Positions 37,762-46,911 are shown, numbered from the stretch's first letter. The stretch is 64,000 nt of DNA from Providencia zhijiangensis (GCF_030315915.2 NZ_CP135990.1:2356001-2420000); one strand, 5' to 3'. Program-made: numbers and translations. Notes: generated by a model from the letters alone, not told the origin.

Positions 37762-38502
37762 TCAGGGAAGAATAGCAAATGAGCGAACAGGAAACCCACT
37801 CGCATTATTAGGTTTAGCGACAATATTAAAAATCACGGCGCCACGAGTTGGTAATTGATCTAAATTCGCCATCAACTCTATTTGGTAAGTATCTTGTTCT
37901 AATACGTAATATTCGCCTAATAGCGCATTATTTTGGCGAAAATCTTTTGCTGCATCAGTATCAAATGTTTCATGCCCAATGGCTTTAATGCCACGCTCTT
38001 CAAATAAAAACTTGAGCGCATCCATACCCCACCCCGGAATTTGGTTATTACCTTCAGCGTCTTTATTATCCATCGCTTCCTGAGAAGGCCAACGCTTATG
38101 CCAGTCTGTGCGTAGCGCCACAAAGCTATCGGGTTCGATTCGCCCATACTCGCGCTCAAAGGCTAAAACATCATCACGAGAAAAAGCAAAATTAGGGTCT
38201 TGTGCAGCCCGCTCAGATTGGTCGATAACAATCAGCGGTAAGACCAATTCTTGCAGTTCCAATTCATGTAAAAAACGTTTTCCTTCCACAAAATGGCAAG
38301 GCGCGTCAATATGCGTACCGTATTGCCCAGGAAAGGTAAATTGCTGAGCAAAAAAACCGTCAGAGTAGCCAAATAATGTTTTAAATTCTGCAGAATCAAA
38401 CATAAAGAAATGAGGAGAATCTTTATCAAAGCTGTGCGTTAAATCCACCCATTTTTTGGATTTTAAGACCTTTAGTGCATTTAAAATCTCGTTAGCCATC
38501 AT
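37762..38502 (-). CDS. Cyclase/kynurenine-formamidase-family metal hydrolase
   Basis: 246 residues. The family signature HxGTHxDxPxH is present as QYGTHIDAPCHF, with His64, Asp66 and His70 as metal ligands. DLTHSFDKDSPHF (about 20-32) is typical of the N-terminus. Members hydrolyse formamides or cyclic amides (N-formylkynurenine, isatin). The exact substrate is open. It lies 155 bases downstream of the MetQ-like gene on the same strand and next to the divergent oxidoreductase/ABC operon, so it may act in the same pathway. Confidence 0.82.
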   Translation of the reverse strand: MMANEILNALKVLKSKKWVDLTHSFDKDSPHFFMFDSAEFKTLFGYSDGFFAQQFTFPGQYGTHIDAPCHFVEGKRFLHELELQELVLPLIVIDQSERAAQDPNFAFSRDDVLAFEREYGRIEPDSFVALRTDWHKRWPSQEAMDNKDAEGNNQIPGWGMDALKFLFEERGIKAIGHETFDTDAAKDFRQNNALLGEYYVLEQDTYQIELMANLDQLPTRGAVIFNIVAKPNNASGFPVRSFAILP

Positions 38503-38615
38503 TTTCCCCTATCTGTTTTTGGTCTTTATCAAGACAATTTTATTTTGCTATTTTTATTTATTCTGAATAGGTAATAACCAACTCTATGGCGTTTGTCTAT
38601 CTTTCTAAACGATCT

Positions 38616-38644
38616 GTTGCCAATTTTTTCACCAAATTGGCAAC
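38616..38644. terminator. Hairpin between the MetQ-like and cyclase genes
   Basis: GTTGCCAATTT (38616-38626) and AAATTGGCAAC (38634-38644) form an 11-bp perfect stem. No clear T-run on the minus strand, so it may attenuate rather than end transcription, or mark mRNA processing between the two genes. Confidence 0.5.
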
Positions 38645-38657
38645 GAAGATTCGAATA

Positions 38658-39500
38658 TTATTTAGAATAATTTGCCCACGCAGCAGGTTCAATAAAACCA
38701 TCATAAATACGCTGAGAGCGAATATAATCTGCATACTCTTTTGATTCAAAAGCCTCTTTTAAATCTTTAGCCCATTGAGTATCGAGATCTTTTTGTAGCA
38801 CAGAAACCACAACGCGATGCTCAAGTGGTGAATTTTCAACAACCAAACCATCCGCAATACGCTGCCCTGCACTCGCTACATAGTTACCATTCACTACCAC
38901 AAAATCCACATCATCCAATAGACGTAAACCTTGCGCGGCATCTGTTTCACGGATATCGAGCTTATATTTTGCAGGTTCAATGTCATTGACGCTAAAGCTG
39001 AGCGTACTGACATTCGGCTTGATTTTAATCCAACCCAGTTGCTCTAAAATTCGAGCACCACGTTCCGCGTTTACAGGGTCATTTGACAGCGCGACAATCA
39101 TGCCATCTTGCACGTCATCCAGCGTTTTGTGTTTATTCGAACGTAAGCTCTGCGGTGCGCTTGGTGAATCGGCCAATGCGACCATATTAATGTTATTTTT
39201 TTGGTTATACGCTTCCATATATGCGCGACTTTGGTTTACTGATGCGTCAATTGCCCCTTCTTCAAATGCAGGGTTAATTTGCCTATTCTGTGAAAATTGA
39301 CGTAAGGTCACTTGGTAACCTTTTTTCTCTAAAATAGGCACAATGCCTTTATCGACCTGATCAATATAATTCCCGACACCGAAGCCAATCGTAATTTGCT
39401 TTTTATCTGAACTGTCTTTTTCTTTATTATCACCACATCCTGCCAATACAATGATTGCGGTTGCCACTAAAGATAAATTTATTATTTTTTGTTTGAACAT
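38658..39500 (-). CDS. MetQ/NlpA-family substrate-binding lipoprotein
   Basis: 280 residues. The signal peptide ends in IVLAGC, with the lipidated Cys at about 22, then a charged linker. The body has the NlpA/MetQ fold marks: a start strand ITIGFGVGNY, NPAFEEGAIDASVNQSRAYM (about 86-105; true MetQ has a related NQALAD/G-D-x-x-F-x-H segment) and SNDPVNAERGARILEQLGWI (about 149-168). It would feed the MetN/MetI-like transporter encoded divergently. The ligand could be methionine, a related sulfur compound or another small amide; the metabolic neighbours argue against plain methionine. Confidence 0.85.
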   Translation of the reverse strand: MFKQKIINLSLVATAIIVLAGCGDNKEKDSSDKKQITIGFGVGNYIDQVDKGIVPILEKKGYQVTLRQFSQNRQINPAFEEGAIDASVNQSRAYMEAYNQKNNINMVALADSPSAPQSLRSNKHKTLDDVQDGMIVALSNDPVNAERGARILEQLGWIKIKPNVSTLSFSVNDIEPAKYKLDIRETDAAQGLRLLDDVDFVVVNGNYVASAGQRIADGLVVENSPLEHRVVVSVLQKDLDTQWAKDLKEAFESKEYADYIRSQRIYDGFIEPAAWANYSK

Positions 39501-39591
39501 TTGCTATTCCCTATGGTGATTACTTTCAATTTTTAATATTGCCAATCGACCGGAGTATAAACAGGATTTATTTAACGTCTTAGATCCGTTC

Positions 39592-39650
39592 GTTATAACT
39601 TAAATAGAAATGAATATAAAAATTAACCAAACTAAAATGGTTATAACCAT
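39592..39650. promoter_or_regulatory. Repeated palindromic operator in the divergent promoter region
   Basis: GTTATAAC occurs at 39592-39599 and again at 39640-39647, where it is the core of a perfect 14-bp palindrome ATGGTTATAACCAT (39637-39650). The two are 48 bases apart between the divergent MetQ-like and CMD genes. They look like a two-site operator for an unseen regulator. Confidence 0.5.
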
Positions 39651-39731
39651 ATAACAAAATGGTAGTTCGAATAATGATGTGATTGATATGTAATGAAGGA
39701 GATAAAAAAATTTAAATAAAGTGAGTTATTT

Positions 39732-40865
39732 ATGACAGTAAAATTTGATTTAATTAACAATATTCTTAACCTGACACCAGACTCAGAATTAGCGAAAACC
39801 CGCGCAGAAAGACCGGTTTCAACAGAGAATACTCAAGCCGCTTTTGAGGCCATTTTTTCTGTACCCTCTCAAATACTGCCTCTAAATGTGAAATATTATT
39901 TTGCGCTTTCCGTGGCAAAAATTACTGGTTCAGTATTACTCGCAAAATATTATGCTGAATTATTATCATCACAATCTATCGTCGAAATAACACCTGACAT
40001 TACGCTTGCTGAGAAATATCTTCGAGTATTAACCAGTAATCCAAATCAAGCGGATTACGCTTTAACGCAACAATTTATTCAGCAAGGATGGTCCGAGTCC
40101 GATATTATTTTATTGGCTCAGTTAATTACATTTGTCACTTATCAATCCCGCTTAGTTGCTGGATTGGAATTATTAGTTGGACAGAATCCGAATTCAGATA
40201 ATAAAGCAGTTCAACACTTTCCAATTACAGCAGGAAATTGGAATCACGCAACGACAACACAATTGGGACAACCATCACCAACCGCTTTTACACAACTGCA
40301 ATTAGGTTGGGAATCTTGGTTATCTGCACGAGATGTCAATTCGTTAAGTGACGATGAAACTCAAACGCTGAAAAAACATGGACAATTAAATTCTGAGTAT
40401 TTCCTTCTGTTAGCTCATCAAAGCGAAATTTTAGCGCTACGTACACAGATAGACCGCGGTATTTTTTATACCTCAGGTGGATTACCTCGTTGGGAGAGAG
40501 AGTTTGCCGCCGCTGCAGTCAGTAAAGTGAATGGCTGCATTTATTGCGCCTCAGTTCATGCGCGCAAAGCTAGCCAGTATGCAAAAGAACATCTCGTTGA
40601 TGTCGAGAAACTATTAGCAACACCCGCCGGAAGCGTACTTGCTGAAGGCTATGAACCAAGGCTTTTAGCTACCGTTTCTCTTGTCGCTTCGCTCTCAGCT
40701 ACGCCGATTCAAGCCTCTGTTGAACAAATCGAACAATTACGTTCATTAGGATTAACGGAGCTAGAATTACTCGACTTAATTCAATCCAGTGCTTTTTTCT
40801 CATGGGCTAATCGCTTAATGCTGACATTGGGAGAACCGTTTGAACTCCCTGAAAATAAGGAGTAA
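39732..40865 (+). CDS. AhpD-like (carboxymuconolactone decarboxylase family) protein
   Basis: 377 residues. The C-terminal half has the AhpD redox motif CxxCxxxH: Cys269, Cys272 and His276 in NGCIYCASVHARKASQY. The N-terminal half (about 20-150) looks like a second, degenerate CMD domain: VPSQILPLNVKYYFALSVA and the stretch to FVTYQSRLVAGL, without the Cys pair. This would be a fusion of the two CMD proteins that are often encoded side by side near flavin oxygenases and ABC importers. It may reduce a peroxide made by the flavoprotein that follows. GTGAG serves as ribosome site. Confidence 0.8.
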   Translation: MTVKFDLINNILNLTPDSELAKTRAERPVSTENTQAAFEAIFSVPSQILPLNVKYYFALSVAKITGSVLLAKYYAELLSSQSIVEITPDITLAEKYLRVLTSNPNQADYALTQQFIQQGWSESDIILLAQLITFVTYQSRLVAGLELLVGQNPNSDNKAVQHFPITAGNWNHATTTQLGQPSPTAFTQLQLGWESWLSARDVNSLSDDETQTLKKHGQLNSEYFLLLAHQSEILALRTQIDRGIFYTSGGLPRWEREFAAAAVSKVNGCIYCASVHARKASQYAKEHLVDVEKLLATPAGSVLAEGYEPRLLATVSLVASLSATPIQASVEQIEQLRSLGLTELELLDLIQSSAFFSWANRLMLTLGEPFELPENKE

Positions 40866-40869
40866 TACC

Positions 40870-42330
40870 ATGGATAAGGTTATTGGATTAGCCGCTCTAG
40901 AGGCGCAAATAAATCAGGATTTACAGTATCTTAATTTGCCGATTGGTTCATGGTCGCTATCAGATGAAGATCTCGATAAACAACAGATTAATGTTGCCAT
41001 TATCGGTGCGGGCATGTCGGGAATTACTGCGGCTTTTGCCTTGAAATTACGGGGAATTAACGCCATCGTTTTTGACCAAGCAGCCTCAGGCAAAGAAGGC
41101 CCTTGGCAAACGCCAGCTTTGATGGAAACCTTGCGGTCACCTAAACAGGTTGTCGGTCCTGCTCTCGCCTCTCCCTCTTTAACATTCCAAGCCTGGTTTA
41201 AAGCTCAATTTGGCGATGATGCGTGGGAAAATCTCGATAAAATTCCACGTTTACAATGGGGTGAGTACCTACAATGGTTTAAAACCATGACGGCACCCAC
41301 ACTGCTGAATCAGCACCAATTAGTCGATGTTAAATTAATCCCTCAAGGTCGTGAATTAACGTTTGACACTCCCAATGGACAGGTCTATTTTATCGCGCAG
41401 CATGTTGTGATTGCAACGGGTATGGAGTCATTTAGCGAGCCTAACATCCCAGAATTTATGGATAAAATTCCAACCCAATACTGGGAACATTCATATGCAG
41501 GTAGCAACTATCAGCGATTTAACGGACTTGATATTGGCGTTGTAGGCTACAGTGCGGGGGCGATGGACAGTTCAGCCACTGCATTAGAACATGGTGCTAA
41601 GTCTGTTGAGTTATTGATCCGAGCAAAAGAGATGCCGCGAGTAAACCGAGGAAAGGTCGCCGGAAGTGCCGGTTTTACCAATGCCTATGGGTATTTTACC
41701 GATGCGCAAAAATGGCATTATGCCGACTATGTTTTGAAAGCGAAAACCCCAGCCCCTCATGGCAGCACACTGCGTGTTTCTCGCCATACTCATGCATATT
41801 TTAACTTCGATACGCAAGTCAATGATGTCACCGTCAAAGAGAATAAATTGCACGTTGCCACCACTCAGGGGGACTTCTCTTTTGATTACCTCATTTTAGC
41901 GACAGGCTATCGACTGAATTGGCAGAAACACAGCGCATTTCATCGCTTAGCACCGTTTATTAAAACATGGAAAGATGTTTATACCCCACCTAAAGGTGAA
42001 GAAAATGATGAACTTGCCGCACATCCCTATCTTGGTGAACACTTTGAATTACAAGCAAAATCGGGTTACGAGTTTCCATTTATCGACCATTTTTATTGCT
42101 TCAATTTAAGTGCCTCACTCAGCATGGGTCCCGTAATTGGTCTGATCCCAGGTACCAATACCGGAGCTGAGCGTTTAGCGGATCATATTGCAGCTAAATT
42201 GTATCTGGCCCATCGGCAGCAGCACCTTGAGTTGGTTAAAACCAGTACAGAAAATGAGTTATTAGGTGATGAATGGCAGCCTGCCTTACCTCCCGCTCAG
42301 CGCGTACAACTGATTGAAAATGTGGAGTAA
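40870..42330 (+). CDS. FAD-dependent NAD(P)-binding oxidoreductase (flavin monooxygenase-like)
   Basis: 486 residues from the ATG at 40870, with AAGGAG in front; the preceding stop is four bases upstream. The FAD dinucleotide fold is IIGAGMSG (44-51). A second nucleotide-binding segment, VGVVGYSAGAMDSS-like (about 222-235), fits NADPH. ILATGYRLNW near residue 340 matches the ATG motif of flavin monooxygenases. It likely oxidises the compound imported by the ABC genes that follow. Substrate unknown. Confidence 0.82.
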   Translation: MDKVIGLAALEAQINQDLQYLNLPIGSWSLSDEDLDKQQINVAIIGAGMSGITAAFALKLRGINAIVFDQAASGKEGPWQTPALMETLRSPKQVVGPALASPSLTFQAWFKAQFGDDAWENLDKIPRLQWGEYLQWFKTMTAPTLLNQHQLVDVKLIPQGRELTFDTPNGQVYFIAQHVVIATGMESFSEPNIPEFMDKIPTQYWEHSYAGSNYQRFNGLDIGVVGYSAGAMDSSATALEHGAKSVELLIRAKEMPRVNRGKVAGSAGFTNAYGYFTDAQKWHYADYVLKAKTPAPHGSTLRVSRHTHAYFNFDTQVNDVTVKENKLHVATTQGDFSFDYLILATGYRLNWQKHSAFHRLAPFIKTWKDVYTPPKGEENDELAAHPYLGEHFELQAKSGYEFPFIDHFYCFNLSASLSMGPVIGLIPGTNTGAERLADHIAAKLYLAHRQQHLELVKTSTENELLGDEWQPALPPAQRVQLIENVE

Positions 42331-42333
42331 AGG

Positions 42334-43347
42334 ATGATTGAATTTAACAATGTCCAAAAGATCTATGAAAAAAATGGGCAATCCTTAGTCGCTCTACAAG
42401 ATATTAATTTGCATATCAATAAAGGTGATATTTTTGGTTTTATTGGTTATAGCGGTGCAGGTAAAAGCTCCCTGATCCGCTTAGTCAATCAATTAGAAAA
42501 GCCAACCGGTGGCTCCATCAAGGTCGATCAGCACAATTTAGCGGAGCATACCCCATCGCAAATACGGGCTCATAAAAAAAGCATCGGAATGATTTTCCAA
42601 CATTTCAATTTGTTGGAAACCAAGACCGTTGAACAGAATGTTGCAATGCCTCTGGTTTTACTCGGCATTGATAAGCACGAAATTACCCGTCGTGTAGATA
42701 ACATTCTCGAATACGTTGAATTGAGCGATAAGAAACACCAATACCCTAACCAGCTTTCTGGTGGGCAAAAACAGCGTGTTGGAATAGCAAGAGCGTTAAT
42801 TAATAATCCGCAAATCTTGCTGTGTGATGAGGCAACCTCTGCCTTGGATCCACAAACTACCGCCTCCATTTTGGCATTACTGCAAAAAATCAATCGTGAG
42901 CAGAAAATTACCATTCTATTGGTCACTCATGAAATGGAAGTCATTGAGCAGATTTGTCATCGTGTCGCCGTTATGGAATCCGGTCGCATTGTTGAAGAAG
43001 GCACAGTACTTGATATTTTTGCCAATCCTCAACATTCGACCACGCAAAAATTTGTGGGTACGGTACTCAATGAAAAAATTCCGGAGCGTGTACTCCATCA
43101 GCTTGAACATCAAGAAGATGTGTATCGATTAGAGTTTTTAGGCAAATCGGCTCAAGAGCCTGTAGTGAATGAACTTATCATAAAAAATATTATTAAAATC
43201 AATATCCTGTTTGCCAACATGAAAGAGATCAATGGCGTCGTTTTAGGCAGTATGTTTGTGCAAATGTTAGGAGATAAACAACATATTGATGAAGCCATAA
43301 CCTATTTACGCCATCGTGGCGTTGCAGTGAATAAGGGGACAGTATGA
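42334..43347 (+). CDS. MetN-like ABC transporter ATPase
   Basis: 337 residues. Walker A GYSGAGKSS (about 38-46), signature LSGGQKQRVGIARAL (about 140-154), Walker B ILLCDEATSALD (about 160-171). The C-terminal ~80 residues are the NIL/ACT-like domain found in MetN, which in methionine importers senses the imported ligand. The gene starts three bases after the flavoprotein stop and overlaps metI-like by 4 bases (ATGA). Confidence 0.88.
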   Translation: MIEFNNVQKIYEKNGQSLVALQDINLHINKGDIFGFIGYSGAGKSSLIRLVNQLEKPTGGSIKVDQHNLAEHTPSQIRAHKKSIGMIFQHFNLLETKTVEQNVAMPLVLLGIDKHEITRRVDNILEYVELSDKKHQYPNQLSGGQKQRVGIARALINNPQILLCDEATSALDPQTTASILALLQKINREQKITILLVTHEMEVIEQICHRVAVMESGRIVEEGTVLDIFANPQHSTTQKFVGTVLNEKIPERVLHQLEHQEDVYRLEFLGKSAQEPVVNELIIKNIIKINILFANMKEINGVVLGSMFVQMLGDKQHIDEAITYLRHRGVAVNKGTV

Positions 43348-44012
43348 ATGAGTTTTTTGAAACAGCACTGACAAGTAAACAATTTTTATTGGCCATGTCA
43401 GAAACATTCACTATGGTGAGTATTGCGCTTGTCCTAGGTTCACTATTCGGGATCTTATTGGGAATTTTATTAGTTATTACACGACCAGAAGGGATTTGGG
43501 AAAATAAACGTATTTATCGCGTGATTAACCCTATAATTAATATATTCCGTTCACTACCTTTTATTATTTTATTAGTGGCAATAATCCCATTAACGCGCTT
43601 TGTGGTAGGAACATCTATTGGCACCACCGCAGCCATTGTGCCCTTAGTCATTTATATTGCGCCTTATACGGCAAGATTGGTCGAGAATTCATTACTCAGT
43701 GTCCATTCAGGCATTATTGAAGCCGCCGATGCAATGGGGGCGACCAACTGGCAAATTGTGTGGCACTTTATTTTACCAGAAGCAAAGTCATCATTAATTT
43801 TAAGTTTAACCGCTGCCAGTATAACGTTAGTTGGAGCAACCGCGATGGCTGGAGCTGTTGGCGGCGGCGGTGTTGGTGACCTTGCGCTAAATTATGGTTA
43901 TCAACGCTTTGATAATGTTGCTATGGCAATTACGGTTGTGACCTTGGTGATTATAGTGCAAGGAATACAGTTTATTGGTGACACTTTGGCAAGAAAGGCG
44001 CGTTTTCACTAG
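43344..44012 (+). CDS. MetI-like ABC transporter permease
   Basis: 222 residues with five membrane segments, the MetI size. The ABC-coupling EAA loop is EAADAMGATNWQIVWHFILPEA (about 128-149). GAVGGGGVGDLALNYGYQRFD near the end is typical of MetI. Together with MetN-like and the divergent lipoprotein it makes a complete importer. Confidence 0.88.
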   Translation: MNEFFETALTSKQFLLAMSETFTMVSIALVLGSLFGILLGILLVITRPEGIWENKRIYRVINPIINIFRSLPFIILLVAIIPLTRFVVGTSIGTTAAIVPLVIYIAPYTARLVENSLLSVHSGIIEAADAMGATNWQIVWHFILPEAKSSLILSLTAASITLVGATAMAGAVGGGGVGDLALNYGYQRFDNVAMAITVVTLVIIVQGIQFIGDTLARKARFH

Positions 44013-44019
44013 TTAATAT

Positions 44020-44051
44020 AAAGTCGATGAAATATCTTCATCGACTTTTAT
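44020..44051 (+). terminator. Terminator of the CMD-flavoprotein-ABC operon
   Basis: AAAGTCGATGA (44020-44030) and TCATCGACTTT (44038-44048) form an 11-bp perfect stem with a 7-base loop, then TTATTGATTT. The rest of the gap up to 44382 is very AT-rich and I see no gene in it. Confidence 0.85.
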
Positions 44052-44382
44052 TGATTTCTCATACAATTACCCATCTTCCCTCCCCCTTTTCAATTCAACC
44101 TCAAAAAATATTTACACATAAAAAAGTCACTATTAACACGAATTTAATAAAAAAATAGGCTATTTCTAAAAATTAAATTTAAAAAAATGCAGTAAAATAC
44201 CAATATATTTCAAATGATTCATATATAATCATAATAGTATACATCATAATGTTTATTTGGCCTCTTGGGACTAAAAACACCATTAAATGTATGTTTTAGT
44301 CACTTTGATAACATCTCTAGCTACCTCGCGCGCTTTACGATGCATCGTCAGCGTTTTATTCACCTCTAACTGAAAACTGATT

Positions 44383-45903
44383 ATGCCGACTATCGAACAA
44401 CTTATATTGCTTTCATCCATATTGATTTTACTCGGTATTTTTTCGAGCAAACTGTCTGCAAGACTGGGTTTGCCTATGCTGGTTATGTTTCTCTTTATTG
44501 GCATGCTGGCAGGTGAGGATGGCTTAGGGAAAATTACCTTTGATAACGTCAATGTTTCTTATGCTGTTGGCTCTCTCGCCCTTGCTCTGATTCTTTTCGA
44601 TGGTGGACTACAAACCTCAGTAAAATCAATTAAGCTAGTCTGGAAACCTGCATTCACCTTAGCGACCGTTGGGGTTTTGATTACTGCGGGTATCACTGGG
44701 TTAGCCGCTGCCTACATTTTAGGTATTCCACTTCTTGAAGGGTTACTTTTAGGTGCCATTGTTGGCTCAACGGATGCCGCTGCCGTATTTTCACTGCTAC
44801 GCAATGCAGGCATTTACCTAAACGAGCGTTTACAGGCGACTTTAGAGATAGAGAGTGCAACCAACGACCCGATGGCCATATTTTTAACCGTTGGTCTGCT
44901 GCAACTTCTAATGAACCCACAAGCTTCCGGCAGTGAATTGGCGTTATTATTTGTTAGTCAAATGGGAATCGGTGCTGCTGTAGGGATTGGGGTTGGTTGG
45001 ATTTCAATAAAAATTATCAACAAAATTAAGTTACTCGCCGCAGGTCTTTATCCTGTTTTAGTGGCTGCCTGTGGTTTATTTTCATTCGGTGTCGCCAGTA
45101 ATTTAGATGGCAGTGGCTTCTTATCTATTTTTGTCACGGGTGTGGTTATTGGTAATCACTCGTTTGTTTTTCAACGCAATACCTTTTTATTCCATGATGG
45201 GCTGGCATGGTTAAGCCAAATCATCATGTTCGTGATGTTAGGCTTACTGGTTAACCCTAGCTCGTTAATTGAGGTATGGCAGGAAGGGTTGCTCATTGCG
45301 CTAGTATTAACCTTTGTAGCAAGACCACTCGCAGTTGTCCCAGTACTCAAACTATTTCGCTTCACACGAAATGAGATAGCACTTATCTCCTGGGTGGGGC
45401 TAAGAGGCTCTGTCCCGATTATTTTGGCTATTTTCCCCTTTATTTTTGGATTACCGGGTGCCAACCTTATTTTTGATGTTGTCTTCTTCGTGGTTCTAAT
45501 TTCTGCAACATTACAAGGTTCCACACTGCCTTACTTTGCCCGCAAGTTAAATCTTATGCAGCCACCACCGCTTATACCCGCTGCGACATTAGATATTACC
45601 GCTGTCGACCAGATTGATGCTGACTTAGTCGAATATACTCTGGGCGAGGACTGCTCTGCTGTGGGGCGCCGATTATCTCAATTAGCACTACCGGACCAAA
45701 CCGTGATTGCGATGATCACCCGAGAAAAAAGCGTGTTACCACCTCGCGGGTCAACAATCTTAATGGCGAATGATCATTTGTTTGTCGTACTAAAACCACA
45801 AAATCGCTTATTCCTAGAAAGATTATTCTCTGGTCAAACGTCTTCGGAGCCAACCATTATGGAGTTACCTGAGTCTGGTTTAAGCTTAAAAGGTACAACG
45901 TGA
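44383..45903 (+). CDS. nhaP2: NhaP2/CvrA-type K+/H+ antiporter, C-terminal domain cut off by in-frame TGA
   Basis: 506 residues before the stop. The CPA1 exchanger region (about 1-390) has 12-13 membrane segments, DGGLQTS, GAIVGSTDAAAVFSLL (about 126-141), the ion-site IESATNDPMA (about 164-173) and WVGLRGSVPIILA. A TrkA-C/RCK-C regulatory domain follows (about 415-488). E. coli CvrA continues with a further ~75-residue domain. Here a TGA at 45901-45903 ends the protein in the linker before that domain, although the frame stays open and homologous after it (see 45904-46110). The transport part is intact, so ion exchange may persist with altered control. Confidence 0.85.
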   Translation: MPTIEQLILLSSILILLGIFSSKLSARLGLPMLVMFLFIGMLAGEDGLGKITFDNVNVSYAVGSLALALILFDGGLQTSVKSIKLVWKPAFTLATVGVLITAGITGLAAAYILGIPLLEGLLLGAIVGSTDAAAVFSLLRNAGIYLNERLQATLEIESATNDPMAIFLTVGLLQLLMNPQASGSELALLFVSQMGIGAAVGIGVGWISIKIINKIKLLAAGLYPVLVAACGLFSFGVASNLDGSGFLSIFVTGVVIGNHSFVFQRNTFLFHDGLAWLSQIIMFVMLGLLVNPSSLIEVWQEGLLIALVLTFVARPLAVVPVLKLFRFTRNEIALISWVGLRGSVPIILAIFPFIFGLPGANLIFDVVFFVVLISATLQGSTLPYFARKLNLMQPPPLIPAATLDITAVDQIDADLVEYTLGEDCSAVGRRLSQLALPDQTVIAMITREKSVLPPRGSTILMANDHLFVVLKPQNRLFLERLFSGQTSSEPTIMELPESGLSLKGTT

Positions 45904-46110
45904 TTAAATGAAATTTATGAGTCGTATGGAATTTTGATTGAAGTTGATTCCGATAAAACACTCAATCAATTTATTCACGTTAATACTGAAAATGAACCCT
46001 CTCAAGGGGATGTGATTAAGCTAGATAACATACAAATAAAAATTGATGAAATGATCGGTCCACGTATCGTTACCGTTATTTTAGAGCCAGTAAAAATCCA
46101 GCAGGAATAA
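45904..46110 (+). pseudogene. nhaP2: In-frame C-terminal continuation of nhaP2 after the TGA
   Basis: From 45904 the nhaP2 frame is open for 68 codons to TAA at 46108-46110. The encoded segment (GILIEVDSDKTLNQF, then GDVIKLDNIQIKIDE and VTVILEPV) matches the pattern of the C-terminal CorC/HlyC-like domain of E. coli CvrA, including the G-D-x-V/I spacing. There is no start codon in its first 50 codons. It is therefore the separated tail of nhaP2, made only if the TGA is read through or is a sequencing error. Confidence 0.75.
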
Positions 46111-46179
46111 TATGGTAAAAATAGTGATAATCCATTTCCATTTTTCCACGCTTATTTTCTAATTTGTATGCATAAAAAA

Positions 46180-46208
46180 TAAAAGCCCCAAAGGGGCTTT
46201 TATTTTTG
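46180..46208 (+). terminator. Terminator of nhaP2
   Basis: AAAAGCCCC, loop AAA, GGGGCTTTT, then TATTTTT. It lies 70 bases after the TAA of the full nhaP2 frame, which supports the idea that the gene originally ended there. Confidence 0.9.
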
Positions 46209-46354
46209 CAAGTACTCTATATAAGAGGGCGATTATTATATTCAATGACTTTTACTAATTAACTTGGGTTAATTAATTTCACCGTTCTCATTTGAAACAA
46301 TTTAATTACTGAACTTAATTTGTTTCATTATGAAACACGCACAAAGAATTAATG

Positions 46355-46654
46355 TCATACGAGAGAATAAAGCGAGTCGTTAAACCCTTTAGATTCTCTT
46401 TCCTCAGATGCATTGATATCATCCTGGAGAACTTCACTGAAGAACTCTCCCATATTTACGCCTAATACCTTTAATACGCGAACTAAACAATCGATATCAA
46501 TACGATTCACACCTCGTTCATAACGAAATAGTTGTTGTTCACTAATGTCGATCTCTTTAGCTAATTGGAAAACTGTATAGCCTTGAGCTTTTCTTAAAGA
46601 TTTAATTTTTTGTCCAACTGCACAAGCGACAGGATATTTTGTATTCATAAACAT
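46355..46654 (-). CDS. Small XRE-type regulator, MrpJ-like
   Basis: 99 residues. The helix-turn-helix is VGQKIKSLRKAQGYTVFQLAKEIDISEQQLFRYERGVNRID (about 13-53), read in parts. The S/E-QQ-L/F-RYERG-x-N-x-I pattern is that of MrpJ and its many paralogues in Proteus and Providencia, which link fimbriation to motility. No fimbrial genes are beside it here, so it is an orphan. It is just left of the prophage; I count it as chromosomal. The start could also be the ATG two codons further in. Confidence 0.75.
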   Translation of the reverse strand: MFMNTKYPVACAVGQKIKSLRKAQGYTVFQLAKEIDISEQQLFRYERGVNRIDIDCLVRVLKVLGVNMGEFFSEVLQDDINASEERESKGFNDSLYSLV

Positions 46655-46911
46655 TCTCGCTTCAATCTATATTAATTGAATAAAAATCAGCAGGTATTTT
46701 CTGCCGTTTTCATTGTTATTTTATATGTACTATGTAGTTGTGGGGAGGTGATCAATCTTGCACTATTTGAAAAGGGATTGAGATAGGCTGGACGCCTTGA
46801 GATTACTGACTTGGCGAGGATTTATTTATTCTGCACTAAAGAATACAATTTGATTTAATTTGTTATTTTTTGCATTCTATTCTGCATACTAATGATCATA
46901 TTTTAGGAACG

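Noticed and set aside
39570-39585. MetJ box before the CMD/MetNI-like operon
   Set aside because: AACGTCTTAGATCC resembles half of a met box, but there is no tandem AGACGTCT repeat, so methionine repression is not supported.
38658-43347. Naming the ABC genes metQ, metN and metI
   Set aside because: The families fit, but the order is split and the neighbours are catabolic enzymes, so the ligand may not be methionine. I left the gene symbols empty.
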